Assembly: GCF_000422565.1 (NCBI RefSeq)
Contig: NZ_KE383875.1
Coordinates: forward strand, 193,742 to 257,741
Direction of reading: 5' to 3'
Source of the DNA: Desulfovibrio aminophilus DSM 12254
GTDB taxonomy: Bacteria; Desulfobacterota; Desulfovibrionia; Desulfovibrionales; Desulfovibrionaceae
Length of the DNA: 64,000 nt
Shown here: positions 1-8,444 of the stretch, piece by piece
Layout of the letters: every line of letters starts with the position of its first letter
Numbering within the stretch: the first letter of the stretch is position 1
Notes under the pieces: model-generated
Seen by the model: only the letters and a program-made list of their open reading frames with translations
Databases searched by the model: none
What the model was told of the DNA's origin: nothing
Program-made: the position numbers and the translations under genes

Positions 1-156
1 AACAGTCCGCACCACAACGGCCGCGAATACCACCTGGAGATCACCGACCCGACCGCCCTCGTGGACATCGACAGCCCCGGCGACCTGGAGCTGGCGCGGC
101 GGGTGATCGAAAACAATCTTTTCAGGTGCCCGCCATGCACATCCTCCTGCCCATAG
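1..156 (+). CDS. Cytidylyltransferase (CMP-sugar synthase), C-terminal end only
   Basis: The frame is open from the first base and stops at 154-156, giving the last 51 residues of a protein that begins outside the window. The segment VDIDSPGDLELARRVIE matches the C-terminal signature of acylneuraminate cytidylyltransferases, where an Asp-x-Asp stretch precedes a final helix. Enzymes of this family activate nonulosonic acids with CMP in the cytoplasm. The stop lies inside the next gene, so the two are translationally coupled. A second complete cytidylyltransferase lies at 16837-17538, so this one may use a different sugar. Confidence 0.7.
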   Translation, partial: NSPHHNGREYHLEITDPTALVDIDSPGDLELARRVIENNLFRCPPCTSSCP

Positions 157-1478
157 CCCTGGAACCGACTCAGCGGACCGCCCAGGCCGCCGCTCCCGCG
201 GACCCGGGACCGGTGCTGGAGTTGGCGGAACGGCTGGCCGCGACTCCCGGCTGGCGTCTGCACACCGCCACCAACAACCTGGCCGTACGCAACGGACTGG
301 CTCGTCTGGGTCTCCCGGCGCGCCCCCTGCCTCCCGCGGACGGAACCCCGCATCTGGCCCCCTGCGCCGCGCCGCTGCTGCGCCGGCTCCTGGACGACGG
401 CGCGCTCGGCCCGGAAGAAACCGTCTGCGTCCTGGACCCACGCAACGTCCTGCTCTCTCCGGACACGATCCGGCGGGCCCTGGAACGCCACGCCCAGACC
501 GGCCTGTCCGTGCTCTCGGGCCACGAACCGGCGGACCACCCGGTCCAACTGCGCCTGTTCCACGACATGCTCGATTGCGATCTGCTCTGCCTCGCGGGAC
601 GCGCCCCCCGGAATGGAGCCATGCTCACCGGCCGCCCCTTCCCCCTGGACTGGAGCGCCCTGGGCGTCCAGAACCCCGAATCCGGCAGGGTCTACCTGCG
701 CCGGGGACGCCAGACCGAGCCGCTGAAGGAGTTTCCGCCCGCCGGGGGCTGCCCGCCCTTGGGGGTGCTCCTGCTCTGCGAGGGACGGCACAGGGCCCGT
801 CGGCTCCTGGACGCCGAGGACGCCTCCCCCGCCCTGGGCGAGCTGACGGGATTCTCGGCCCTTCGCCCGCCCCACGCCTCGGCGGCCTTCCTGCTCCAAG
901 GCGAGAACGACCGGCGGCCGCGTCTCTTCATCCGCCAGGATCTCCACACGGAACACGCCGTGTGCCTGCTGACCCCCTATACCGAGAACGGCCCGGATTC
1001 CCGCCGCGCCCTGGAGTTCCCCCTGGCCGGTGAAGCCTGGGCCGAAATCCTGCGCCTGGGCGGCACGGCCTTCCTCGCCGCCCCCCTGGCCCCGGAGCCC
1101 GGCCCGGACGATCTGGGTTTCCTCCTCGCCGTCAGCTCCCTGGGACGGGCCGGAGGACGCGACTTCAGCGAACCACTGGACCGGGCCAACTTCCTCTGGT
1201 GTTTCTCCCCCGACGGCCGGGCCATGCTCGACCGCGCGACCGGAGAACCCATCCACGGCCGACAGTGCTTCCCGCCGGTGCTGGCCCTGGACGGCGCGCT
1301 CTTCGTGGGTCGTGCCGAAGACTGCCTGGACCTGGAAAACGTCCTGGAGCGGACCCGCTTCCGGCTCCAGCCCCTGGCCGAGCCCGAGAATTTCAAGGTC
1401 CGCAACGCCGTGGACGCCCTGCGCATCCCCCTCTTGCGCGACGAACGCCGCCAGACGCGGCGGGAGGCCTGCTCATGA
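135..1478 (+). CDS. Divergent cytidylyltransferase-like protein of glycan locus
   Basis: This is a 447-residue protein of no firmly recognised family. Around residues 95-135 it reads VCVLDPRNVLLSPDTIRRAL and then LSVLSGHEPADHP, which resembles the middle of CMP-sugar synthases (Asp-x-Pro, a helix of the 'I..A' type, then a Ser..His-Pro stretch). The last 60 residues (EDCLDLENVLERT) also resemble the end of that family. The N-terminal nucleotide-binding signature with its Lys/Arg-rich loop is not visible, so it may be inactive or specialised. ATG at 135 has AGG at 124-126 as a weak ribosome site; GTG at 126 is possible. It overlaps the upstream cytidylyltransferase and is followed by an ATGA overlap. 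Confidence 0.6.
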   Translation: MHILLPIALEPTQRTAQAAAPADPGPVLELAERLAATPGWRLHTATNNLAVRNGLARLGLPARPLPPADGTPHLAPCAAPLLRRLLDDGALGPEETVCVLDPRNVLLSPDTIRRALERHAQTGLSVLSGHEPADHPVQLRLFHDMLDCDLLCLAGRAPRNGAMLTGRPFPLDWSALGVQNPESGRVYLRRGRQTEPLKEFPPAGGCPPLGVLLLCEGRHRARRLLDAEDASPALGELTGFSALRPPHASAAFLLQGENDRRPRLFIRQDLHTEHAVCLLTPYTENGPDSRRALEFPLAGEAWAEILRLGGTAFLAAPLAPEPGPDDLGFLLAVSSLGRAGGRDFSEPLDRANFLWCFSPDGRAMLDRATGEPIHGRQCFPPVLALDGALFVGRAEDCLDLENVLERTRFRLQPLAEPENFKVRNAVDALRIPLLRDERRQTRREACS

Positions 1479-2800
1479 ACGCTCTCGCCCTGGCCAGAGC
1501 GATGGACGAAAAGCTCGGGGATCTGCGTGAGCGCGCGGTCCGGGAGCACGCCGCCGGATTCGCCGATTCCATGGAACGCTTCCGCAGGGACCGGGCGCTC
1601 ATGGAGGACGAGTTCCAGCAAGACTACCTGGACCTTTTCAATCTGCTCAAGTTCGCCCAGGCCAAGTCCGGCGGGGCGAGTCCCGACCTTCTGCGCCGCT
1701 TGAACCGGGCCTGCGAACTGATGACCCCGCTCTTGCCCCAGCGGCTGGAAGGGGCCTTGGACGAAACCCGGGCCCACCGGTTCCTGGGCCGGGCCTCGAC
1801 CCTCCTGGAGGCCGGGGACCCTCGCGGGGCACTGGAGGCCCTGCTGCCGGCTGCGGACGCCATTCCCGACAGGATGGACGCGCCCCTGCTGCTCGGCCGC
1901 ATCCTGGACGCCGACCCCGGCCTGGAGGATCTGGCCCGGGAACGCCTGGCTCCGCGCACCCTGTTCCACGCCGGGCGCATCCGCCACGACTTTCTCGCCC
2001 GGTGCGCCGATCTGACTGTCATCGACGGACGCATCCTGGCCGTGGGCTACGACACCCCGACGGTCCATTCCATGGACCCGGACGGCGGGCGGCTCTCGAT
2101 CCAGGATCTGGGCCTGCGCCAAGCCATCGGCATCTTCCCCGGCCCCGACGGGACGCTCTGGATCTGCGACCGGGGCAATGCCCGCCTCGTGGCCTTGGGG
2201 GCCAGCGGCGAGGTTTCAACGCCCCTGGACTTCGCCGCTTCCACGGACCCGTTCCTGCGCGATCGGCTGCCCACCTGGGGCGCCTTCGCCGACGGGGCGC
2301 TGCATCTCATCGTCAATCGCCGCGACAACCTGGGGGACGTGGCCCTGGTGCGCCTGCCGCTGTCCGAGGGACTGCGCCGGGCCCAGCCGGTGGACCTTCC
2401 CGGACTGCGCTTCCCGCACCAGCTCCAGCCCTGGGGCGGCGGGCTCGCCCTGCGCGACTTCGAGGCCAACGCCCTCCACCGCCTCGGCCCGGACGGAAGC
2501 CTCTCCCGGCTCTTCACCGCCGACACCGCATCCCGGGCGTTCCGCTTCTGCCCCTGCGGCGACGACTTCTTCATCATGTACGAAGGCCAGTTCAGGAAAT
2601 ACGGGCCGGACGGCGAGCCCCTGCTCGTCTCCCGCACGGACGCCGAGGGCCGCCCCCACGGCTATCTCCTGGGCTGCCACTGCGCCCTGATCAAGGGACG
2701 GGAAACGCTTTTCGTCCTGGACCAGACCCAACGCTGCATCCATGTGTTCCGGGTGGACGCCGAAGCCTGGCGCGAACGCATGCATCCGGCACACCAGTAA
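1475..2800 (+). CDS. Cytoplasmic beta-propeller (NHL-like) protein
   Basis: The protein has 441 residues. The first 130 or so are helical and charged (RRLNRACELM, LEALLPAADA), with a TPR-like look. From about residue 165 there are repeated blades of the NHL or SMP-30 type: GRILAVGYDTP, DGTLWICDRGNARLVAL, GGGLALRDFEANALHRL, ETLFVLDQTQ. No signal peptide is seen. It starts with ATG overlapping the previous stop (ATGA at 1475-1478). The catalytic role is unknown; a structural or carbohydrate-binding role in glycan assembly is only inference from position. A second propeller protein lies at 15094-16110. Confidence 0.65.
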   Translation: MNALALARAMDEKLGDLRERAVREHAAGFADSMERFRRDRALMEDEFQQDYLDLFNLLKFAQAKSGGASPDLLRRLNRACELMTPLLPQRLEGALDETRAHRFLGRASTLLEAGDPRGALEALLPAADAIPDRMDAPLLLGRILDADPGLEDLARERLAPRTLFHAGRIRHDFLARCADLTVIDGRILAVGYDTPTVHSMDPDGGRLSIQDLGLRQAIGIFPGPDGTLWICDRGNARLVALGASGEVSTPLDFAASTDPFLRDRLPTWGAFADGALHLIVNRRDNLGDVALVRLPLSEGLRRAQPVDLPGLRFPHQLQPWGGGLALRDFEANALHRLGPDGSLSRLFTADTASRAFRFCPCGDDFFIMYEGQFRKYGPDGEPLLVSRTDAEGRPHGYLLGCHCALIKGRETLFVLDQTQRCIHVFRVDAEAWRERMHPAHQ

Positions 2801-2819
2801 TCCGGCAAGGAGTACGACC

Positions 2820-3815
2820 ATGCTCAACGACAAGAACATCATCGTCCTCGGCGGCACCGGGTCCTTCGGCCAGAAATTCGTGGAGACGGTGCTCGCCCGC
2901 TACACGCCCAGGCGGCTCATCATCTTCAGCCGCGACGAGTACAAGCAGTACAAGATGTCCCAGCGTTTCAACACCTCCGCGCACCCCTGCATCCGCTACT
3001 TCATCGGCGACGTGCGCGACCGCGACCGCCTCTACCGCTCCTTCGACGGCATCGACTACGTGGTCCACGCCGCCGCCCTCAAGCACGTCCCGGTGGCCGA
3101 GTACAACCCCGAGGAAGCCATCAAGACGAACATCTTCGGGGCCTCGAACATCATCAACGCGGCCATCGACTGCGGGGTCAAGAAGGTCATCGCCCTGAGC
3201 ACCGACAAGGCCGCCAACCCCATCAACCTCTACGGCGCGACCAAGCTGTGCAGCGACAAGCTGTTCGTGGCCGGAAACAACTACGTGGGCAAAAAGGACA
3301 CCCGCATGTCCGTGGTCCGCTACGGCAACGTGGTGGGCAGCAGCGGCAGCGTCATCCCCTTCTTTCTCAAGAAACGGGCCGAGGGACGTCTGCCGATCAC
3401 CGATCTGCGCATGACCCGTTTCTGGATCACCCTGCAGCAGGGCGTGGATTTCGTGCTCTTCTGCCTGGAGAACATGGTCGGCGGCGAACTCTTCGTGCCC
3501 AAGATGCCGAGCACCTCCATCGTGGACCTGGCCAAGGCCATCGCCCCGGAGTGCGCCCTGGACGTGATCGGCATCCGCCCCGGCGAGAAGCTCCACGAGG
3601 TCATCATCCCCACGGACGAGTCCCACAACGCCCTGGAGTACGACAACCACTTCATCATCAAGCCGACCTTCAACTTCTTCGAGCGCCGCTTCTGCGCCAA
3701 CGGCTGCCGCCCGGTGCCCGACGGCTTCCAGTACGACTCCCAGAGCAATTCCTGGCACCTCTCCGTGGAGGAGATCCGGGAGATGATCGCCAATCTGCCC
3801 CCCGTGGCGGCGTAG
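2820..3815 (+). CDS. pseB: UDP-N-acetylglucosamine 4,6-dehydratase (inverting), PseB
   Basis: PseB converts UDP-GlcNAc to the 4-keto-6-deoxy-L-arabino intermediate, the first step of pseudaminic acid synthesis. The 331-residue protein has the NAD(P)-binding GGTGSFG loop (11-17), the family stretch SRDEYKQYKM, the STDKA catalytic strand (127-131) and YGATK (138-142) containing the Tyr-x3-Lys pair. Length is normal for the family. ATG at 2820 follows AAGGAG at good spacing. The next gene, pseC, starts 11 bases after the stop, as expected for the pathway. Confidence 0.95.
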   Translation: MLNDKNIIVLGGTGSFGQKFVETVLARYTPRRLIIFSRDEYKQYKMSQRFNTSAHPCIRYFIGDVRDRDRLYRSFDGIDYVVHAAALKHVPVAEYNPEEAIKTNIFGASNIINAAIDCGVKKVIALSTDKAANPINLYGATKLCSDKLFVAGNNYVGKKDTRMSVVRYGNVVGSSGSVIPFFLKKRAEGRLPITDLRMTRFWITLQQGVDFVLFCLENMVGGELFVPKMPSTSIVDLAKAIAPECALDVIGIRPGEKLHEVIIPTDESHNALEYDNHFIIKPTFNFFERRFCANGCRPVPDGFQYDSQSNSWHLSVEEIREMIANLPPVAA

Positions 3816-3826
3816 GGGACGGTCCG

Positions 3827-5380
3827 GTGCGCGGCATCGACCACGGCATTCTCCTGGCGGCCCTGGACCCGGACGCCCCCGGCCGCGCGGCCGCCCTCGC
3901 GGCGCTCTCCGGCCCGGACGTTCCGGCCGCGACCGACGAGGAGATTCTCGCCTTCCTGGAGAGTGCGCCGGAACAGCCCAGCGCGGCGGCCTTCTGGCGG
4001 GAGTTGCGGGACGGCGGCCGAGTCCGCGTCCTGCCCGCTTCGCCGGCGGCCTTCGAGGCGGTCCTGGACCGGGCGGCCCAAGGCCGCGCTGAGGACGTCC
4101 GGGCCGCGCGGACGGCCCTGACCCTGGTCGAGGCCGGGATCGACACGCTGCTGACCGCTTGTCCCAAACGCTACCCCGAACTTCCGGGCCTGACGCTGGA
4201 ACGGCTCCAGCCCGGCTCCGACCCGGTGTCCCGCTATGGACGGCAATGGCTGGACGAGGCCGATCTGGCCGCCGTGACCAGGGCCCTGCGCTCCGACTGG
4301 CTGACTACCGGACCGACGGTGGAGCGCTTCGAACGGGCCGTGGCCCGCGTGGCCGGAGCGGCGCACGGCGTGGCCGTTTCCAGCGGCACGGCGGCCCTGC
4401 ACTGCGCCATGGCCGCCCTGGACATCGGCCCGGGCGACGAGGTGCTGGTCCCGCCCCTGACCTTTTCGGCCACGGCCAACTGCGTGGTCTACCAGGGCGG
4501 CACCCCGGTCTTCGCGGACGTGGAGCCCGGAACCCTGCTCCTGGACCCCGAGGCCGTGCGTCGGGCCGTGACCCCGCGCACCCGGGCGATCATCGCCGTG
4601 GACTACACGGGCCAACCCTGCGACTACGGCTCCCTGCGCGCCATCACCCGGGAACACGGCCTGGCGCTGGTGGCCGACGCCTGCCATTCCCTCGGGGCCT
4701 CGGAAAACGGCCATCCGGCGGGAAGCCTCGCGGACATCACCTGCTTCAGTTTCCATCCGGTGAAGCACATCACCACCGGCGAGGGCGGCATGCTCGTCAC
4801 CGACGACCCGGCCCTGGCCGAGGCCGCCCGGCGCTTCCGCAATCACGGCATCACCGCGGATTTCCGCCAGCGGGAACGCTCGGCCAGCTTCGCCTACGAC
4901 ATCCCCCGGCTCGGCCGCAACTACCGGCTCCCCGAGTTCAACTGCGCCCTGGGTCTCTCGCAACTGAACAAGCTGCCACTGTTTTTGGCCCGGCGGCGGG
5001 AACTGGCCGAGACCTATCGCCAAGCCCTGGCCGGTGTCGCGACCCTCGCCCCCCTGGCACTCCGGCCCGAAGTGGAGCACGCCTACCACCTGTTCGTGGT
5101 CCGGGCGCGCACCGAGTCCATCCGCGACAGCCTCTTCGCCGCCCTGCGCGGCAGGGGCGTCGGCGTCAACGTCCACTACATCCCAGTGCATCTTCTTGAT
5201 TTCTATCGCCGCACCCTGCACACCGGGCCGGGCCTCTGCCCAGAGGCCGAGGCCGCCTTCGAAACGATCCTGACCCTGCCCCTCCATCCGGGAATGCGCC
5301 CCGGGGACGCCCGGCGCGTGGCCGGACTAATCATGGAATGCCTGGAGAACGGACAAAAAAACAACGAGCCGAACGCATGA
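3827..5380 (+). CDS. pseC: PLP-dependent 4-aminotransferase PseC with N-terminal extension
   Basis: The DegT/DnrJ/EryC1 part starts near residue 135 (SRYGRQWLDE) and runs to the end. It carries WLTTGP, the ADACHSLGA stretch, and the PLP lysine in FHPVKHITTGEGG (Lys313). It should transaminate the PseB product to the 4-amino sugar. The family is usually about 385 residues; this protein has 517, because about 134 extra residues precede the enzyme core (LLAALDPDAP, ILAFLESAPE). That extension contains no motif I recognise. The GTG start at 3827 follows GGGGAC. The stop overlaps the next start (ATGA). A later start closer to the core cannot be excluded, but the reading frame upstream is continuous and has normal codon use. 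Confidence 0.88.
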   Translation: MRGIDHGILLAALDPDAPGRAAALAALSGPDVPAATDEEILAFLESAPEQPSAAAFWRELRDGGRVRVLPASPAAFEAVLDRAAQGRAEDVRAARTALTLVEAGIDTLLTACPKRYPELPGLTLERLQPGSDPVSRYGRQWLDEADLAAVTRALRSDWLTTGPTVERFERAVARVAGAAHGVAVSSGTAALHCAMAALDIGPGDEVLVPPLTFSATANCVVYQGGTPVFADVEPGTLLLDPEAVRRAVTPRTRAIIAVDYTGQPCDYGSLRAITREHGLALVADACHSLGASENGHPAGSLADITCFSFHPVKHITTGEGGMLVTDDPALAEAARRFRNHGITADFRQRERSASFAYDIPRLGRNYRLPEFNCALGLSQLNKLPLFLARRRELAETYRQALAGVATLAPLALRPEVEHAYHLFVVRARTESIRDSLFAALRGRGVGVNVHYIPVHLLDFYRRTLHTGPGLCPEAEAAFETILTLPLHPGMRPGDARRVAGLIMECLENGQKNNEPNA

Positions 5381-6015
5381 GCGAAACGAATCGAACCCAG
5401 TCCGAGCAGGAGGCCCTCTGGGCCGGAAGCTTCGGGGACGACTACATCCAGCGCAACGATCGGAACAACCCGCGCTGGAACTCCGCGGCCTTCTTCGCCC
5501 GCATACTATCGCGCACCGGCGGCGTGCGCAGCATCCTGGAGTTCGGCCCCAACGTGGGCTCCAACCTGGACTCCATCCACCGCCTCCTGCCCCAGGTCGA
5601 ACTGCACGCCGTGGAGATCAACCCCACGGCCGCCGAACGGCTGCGCGGCCTGGGCTTCCTGGCCGAGGTGCACCAGGGCTCGGCCCTGGATTTCCAGCCC
5701 GCGCGCGCCTACGACCTGGCCTTCACCAAGGGCGTGCTCATCCACATGAACCCGGACGACCTTCCGGCCATGTACGACGTCATGCACGCCGCCAGTTCGC
5801 GCTACATCCTCCTGGCCGAGTACTACAACCCGACGCCTGTGGCCGTGCCCTACCGGGGCCACGGCAATCAGCTCTTCAAGCGCGACTTCGCCGGGGAATT
5901 CCTGGACCGTCACCCGGACACGCGGCTGGTGGATTACGGCTTCGCCTACCGCCGCGACAACACCTTCCCCATGGACGACTTCACCTGGTTCCTCCTGGAG
6001 AAGGTCGGACGCTGA
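5377..6015 (+). CDS. Pseudaminic acid biosynthesis-associated methylase
   Basis: The 212-residue SAM-dependent methyltransferase opens with EALWAGSFGDDYIQRN, the hallmark of the methylase family found beside pse genes. Motif I is ILEFGPNVGSNL, followed by HAVEINPTA. LAFTKGVLIHMNPD corresponds to the post-motif region. The substrate is not established; it probably methylates the nonulosonic acid or an intermediate. The ATG at 5377 overlaps the pseC stop by four bases, and the upstream ATG at 5338 lies inside pseC and is less likely. Confidence 0.85.
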   Translation: MSETNRTQSEQEALWAGSFGDDYIQRNDRNNPRWNSAAFFARILSRTGGVRSILEFGPNVGSNLDSIHRLLPQVELHAVEINPTAAERLRGLGFLAEVHQGSALDFQPARAYDLAFTKGVLIHMNPDDLPAMYDVMHAASSRYILLAEYYNPTPVAVPYRGHGNQLFKRDFAGEFLDRHPDTRLVDYGFAYRRDNTFPMDDFTWFLLEKVGR

Positions 6016-6028
6016 GAGGAAACGACGC

Positions 6029-6724
6029 ATGGACGCGCGCATGGCCCTGGTGGGACGCGGCCTGAACCGCGACGGATGGGCGCCGGTGCTCCGGCTCCTT
6101 CGGGAGCGGAACGTCTCCTGGGGCGTACACGAGGCCCCCGAGTCCCTCACGGAGCCCTGCGATCTGGGCCTGCTCCTGGGGTGTTCACGGCTGCTGCCAC
6201 CCGAGACCCTGAACCTGGCCCGGCTCGGCTTCGTGGTCCTGCATTCCAGCGACCTGCCCCTGGGACGGGGCTTCGCGCCGATCTACAACACCCTCACCCG
6301 GGGCCTGCCCCTGGTGCAGACGCTGCTCTTCGCCGCGAGCGGAGCCGACTCCGGCGACATCCTGGCCAAGGCCCGCTATCCCCTGGACGGCGACGAGACC
6401 GAGGAGGAGGTGCGGCGCATCGACGACGCCCTCTCGGTCCTGCTCCTGGAGGCGACCCTGGACGACCTGCTGGCCGGAGCGGCGCGCGGCGTCCCCCAGG
6501 ACGAGGCCCGGGCCTCCTGGTGGCCCCGGCGGCGCGCCGAGGATTCGCGCCTGGACCCCACACGCAGCGTCGCCGAACTGTTCGATCACCTACGCGCCCT
6601 CCCGGCCGAGGCTCCAGCCTTCTTCGAGCACCGGGGACGGCGCTTCGCCCTGCGCCTGGAAGCCCTCGGCCCGGCCCGGGACTTCGACCCCCGCCGGGTC
6701 ATCCTGGAACGCCACAATGACTGA
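6029..6724 (+). CDS. Formyltransferase-like protein (PseJ-like candidate)
   Basis: The 231-residue protein resembles the catalytic half of methionyl-tRNA/sugar formyltransferases: LGFVVLHSSDLPLGRGFAPI followed by NTLTRG and GADSGDIL. Family members normally use an Asn-x-His pair plus an Asp. Here the His and the Asp are present, but the Asn position reads Val (V-L-H). Between the methylase and PseG it is well placed to acylate the 4-amino sugar, a step usually done by the acetyltransferase PseH, which I do not find in the window. N-formylation of the pathway intermediate is inferred. The stop overlaps the next start. Confidence 0.65.
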   Translation: MDARMALVGRGLNRDGWAPVLRLLRERNVSWGVHEAPESLTEPCDLGLLLGCSRLLPPETLNLARLGFVVLHSSDLPLGRGFAPIYNTLTRGLPLVQTLLFAASGADSGDILAKARYPLDGDETEEEVRRIDDALSVLLLEATLDDLLAGAARGVPQDEARASWWPRRRAEDSRLDPTRSVAELFDHLRALPAEAPAFFEHRGRRFALRLEALGPARDFDPRRVILERHND

Positions 6725-8444
6725 GTCCGGACACAACGCCCGCGTGGCCATCTTCTGCGACTGCCTGCCCTCCACCGGGATCGGCCACGCCGTCCGCTGT
6801 CTCGCCCTGGGCCGGGAGCTGGAGGCCCGGGGAGCGCTGGTGCGCCATGTCCTGGCCGAAGGCTCGGCCACGGAGCCGCACCGCATCGCGGGCGTTGTTC
6901 CCGATCTGCTGGCCGCCGCGCCGGACTCCCCGGACCTGGCCGGGATCTTGGATAACTTTCTGCGCCGGACGGAGGCCGATCTTCTCGTGGCGGACTCCTA
7001 CCTGGCCCGGCCCGCCTTCTACGCCGACCTGGCGGCCGCCCGCCCCACTTTGCCGGTGCTGGCCTTCGACGACCAAGGCGAAAAGGCCGGACTGCCCCTG
7101 CTCGGGGTGCTGGCCACGGGGCTCGCCGCCGAGCCGGACCCATTCCCCGGACGATTCGCGCCCTTCAGCGCCGTGGGGCCGGAATTCTTCCCCCTCTCCG
7201 AGACCTGCCGCCGCACGTTTGAACGCGCCCCGCGCCATGACGGCCGCCTGGAACGGCTTCTGCTGGTCATGGGCGGCTCGGACCCCGAAGGCCAGACCGT
7301 GCGGCTGGCGCGCCTCCTGCGGACCCTGGATAATCTCCCGGAAGTCCACGTGGTGGCGGGCCCCCTGTTCGGCGACACGGCCGAGCTGCGCCGGACCCTG
7401 GCGGACGACCCGCGCTTCCGTCTGCACGAGTCCCCGCCCGATCTTCACGCCCTGGCCGCGAGCTGCGACCTGGTCTTCACCGGCGCGGGGATCACCCTCG
7501 TGGAGCTTCTCTCCCTGGGAGTGCCCGTCGCCGCCCTGATCTTGGCCGACAACCAGGAACCCGCCGCCCGCGCCCTGGGAAAACGGGAGATGGGCATCGT
7601 CCTGGGCCGTTTCGACCAGCTGGACGACGAGGAGCTTCTCGCGGCCGCGCGCCGGGCCATGGCGGACCCGGAACGGCTGGAGCGGTCGGCCGCGAAGGGC
7701 CGGGCGCTGATCGACGGGCGGGGAGCGGGGCGGCTGGCCGACAAGATTCTGGAAATCCTGGCCCGCTACCGGGGCGAGACCTTCGCCGCCGACGAGGTGG
7801 TCGAGGAATACCGCCGAGCCTCGGCGCATCCCGAACCCTACCGCAAGGCCCTCTGGGGCTCGGCCGAAGGCATGACGAACCGTTTTCTTCTGGCCCTGGA
7901 GGCCCTGGGCCCCGGACCGCTCGGCTCCTGGTGCGACGTGGGCTGCGGCACCGGGGACTTCCTCCTGACCGCCGAATCCGCGCGGGAGGTGGAGTCCTGC
8001 ACGGGCCTGGACCTGAGCCCGGAAATGATCGCCTTCGCCTCGGGCCGCGACTTCCGCACCCGCGACCGCCGTTTTCTCCGGCAGTCCTTCCTGGAACCGG
8101 TGCCGGGCGCGCCCTTCGACCTGGTCACCTGCCTGGGTGTGCTCCAGAAGTGCGGCCTGGGTCTGAAGCGGGCCGTGCGCGGCCTGGCCCGCATGGTCCG
8201 GCCCGGCGGCCGCGTCCTGGTGAGCACAAAGAATCTCGACTGGAAGGCCTTCGACGCCCCCGGCTTCCTGCCCTACCCCGGCCACCACTGGTTCCGTCCG
8301 GCCCAGATCCGGGAGGCCTTCGAGGAGGCCGGACTGCGCCTGGAGTTCCTGCGCGGCATGGACACCCGGACCAAAACGTTCCAGGCCCCGGAAGACTCCC
8401 ACAACCTGCTCGTGCTGGGCGTCAGGGAGGGCGGCCATGCTTGA
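6717..8444 (+). CDS. pseG: PseG-like UDP-sugar hydrolase fused to SAM methyltransferase
   Basis: Residues 10-350 look like PseG, which removes UDP from the acylated diamino sugar. STGIGHAVRCLAL (19-31) carries the conserved His24, MGGSDPEG is the central Gly loop, and FTGAGITLVELLSLGVP is the second nucleotide-binding site. From about residue 400 there is a class I methyltransferase: WCDVGCGTGDF (405-415), GLDLSPEMI, and a LVTCLGVLQKC motif. PseG alone is about 275-330 residues and this protein has 575. The fusion suggests that methylation follows hydrolysis, but which sugar is methylated is unknown. Starts and ends overlap the neighbouring genes by eight bases. Confidence 0.85.
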   Translation: MTESGHNARVAIFCDCLPSTGIGHAVRCLALGRELEARGALVRHVLAEGSATEPHRIAGVVPDLLAAAPDSPDLAGILDNFLRRTEADLLVADSYLARPAFYADLAAARPTLPVLAFDDQGEKAGLPLLGVLATGLAAEPDPFPGRFAPFSAVGPEFFPLSETCRRTFERAPRHDGRLERLLLVMGGSDPEGQTVRLARLLRTLDNLPEVHVVAGPLFGDTAELRRTLADDPRFRLHESPPDLHALAASCDLVFTGAGITLVELLSLGVPVAALILADNQEPAARALGKREMGIVLGRFDQLDDEELLAAARRAMADPERLERSAAKGRALIDGRGAGRLADKILEILARYRGETFAADEVVEEYRRASAHPEPYRKALWGSAEGMTNRFLLALEALGPGPLGSWCDVGCGTGDFLLTAESAREVESCTGLDLSPEMIAFASGRDFRTRDRRFLRQSFLEPVPGAPFDLVTCLGVLQKCGLGLKRAVRGLARMVRPGGRVLVSTKNLDWKAFDAPGFLPYPGHHWFRPAQIREAFEEAGLRLEFLRGMDTRTKTFQAPEDSHNLLVLGVREGGHA

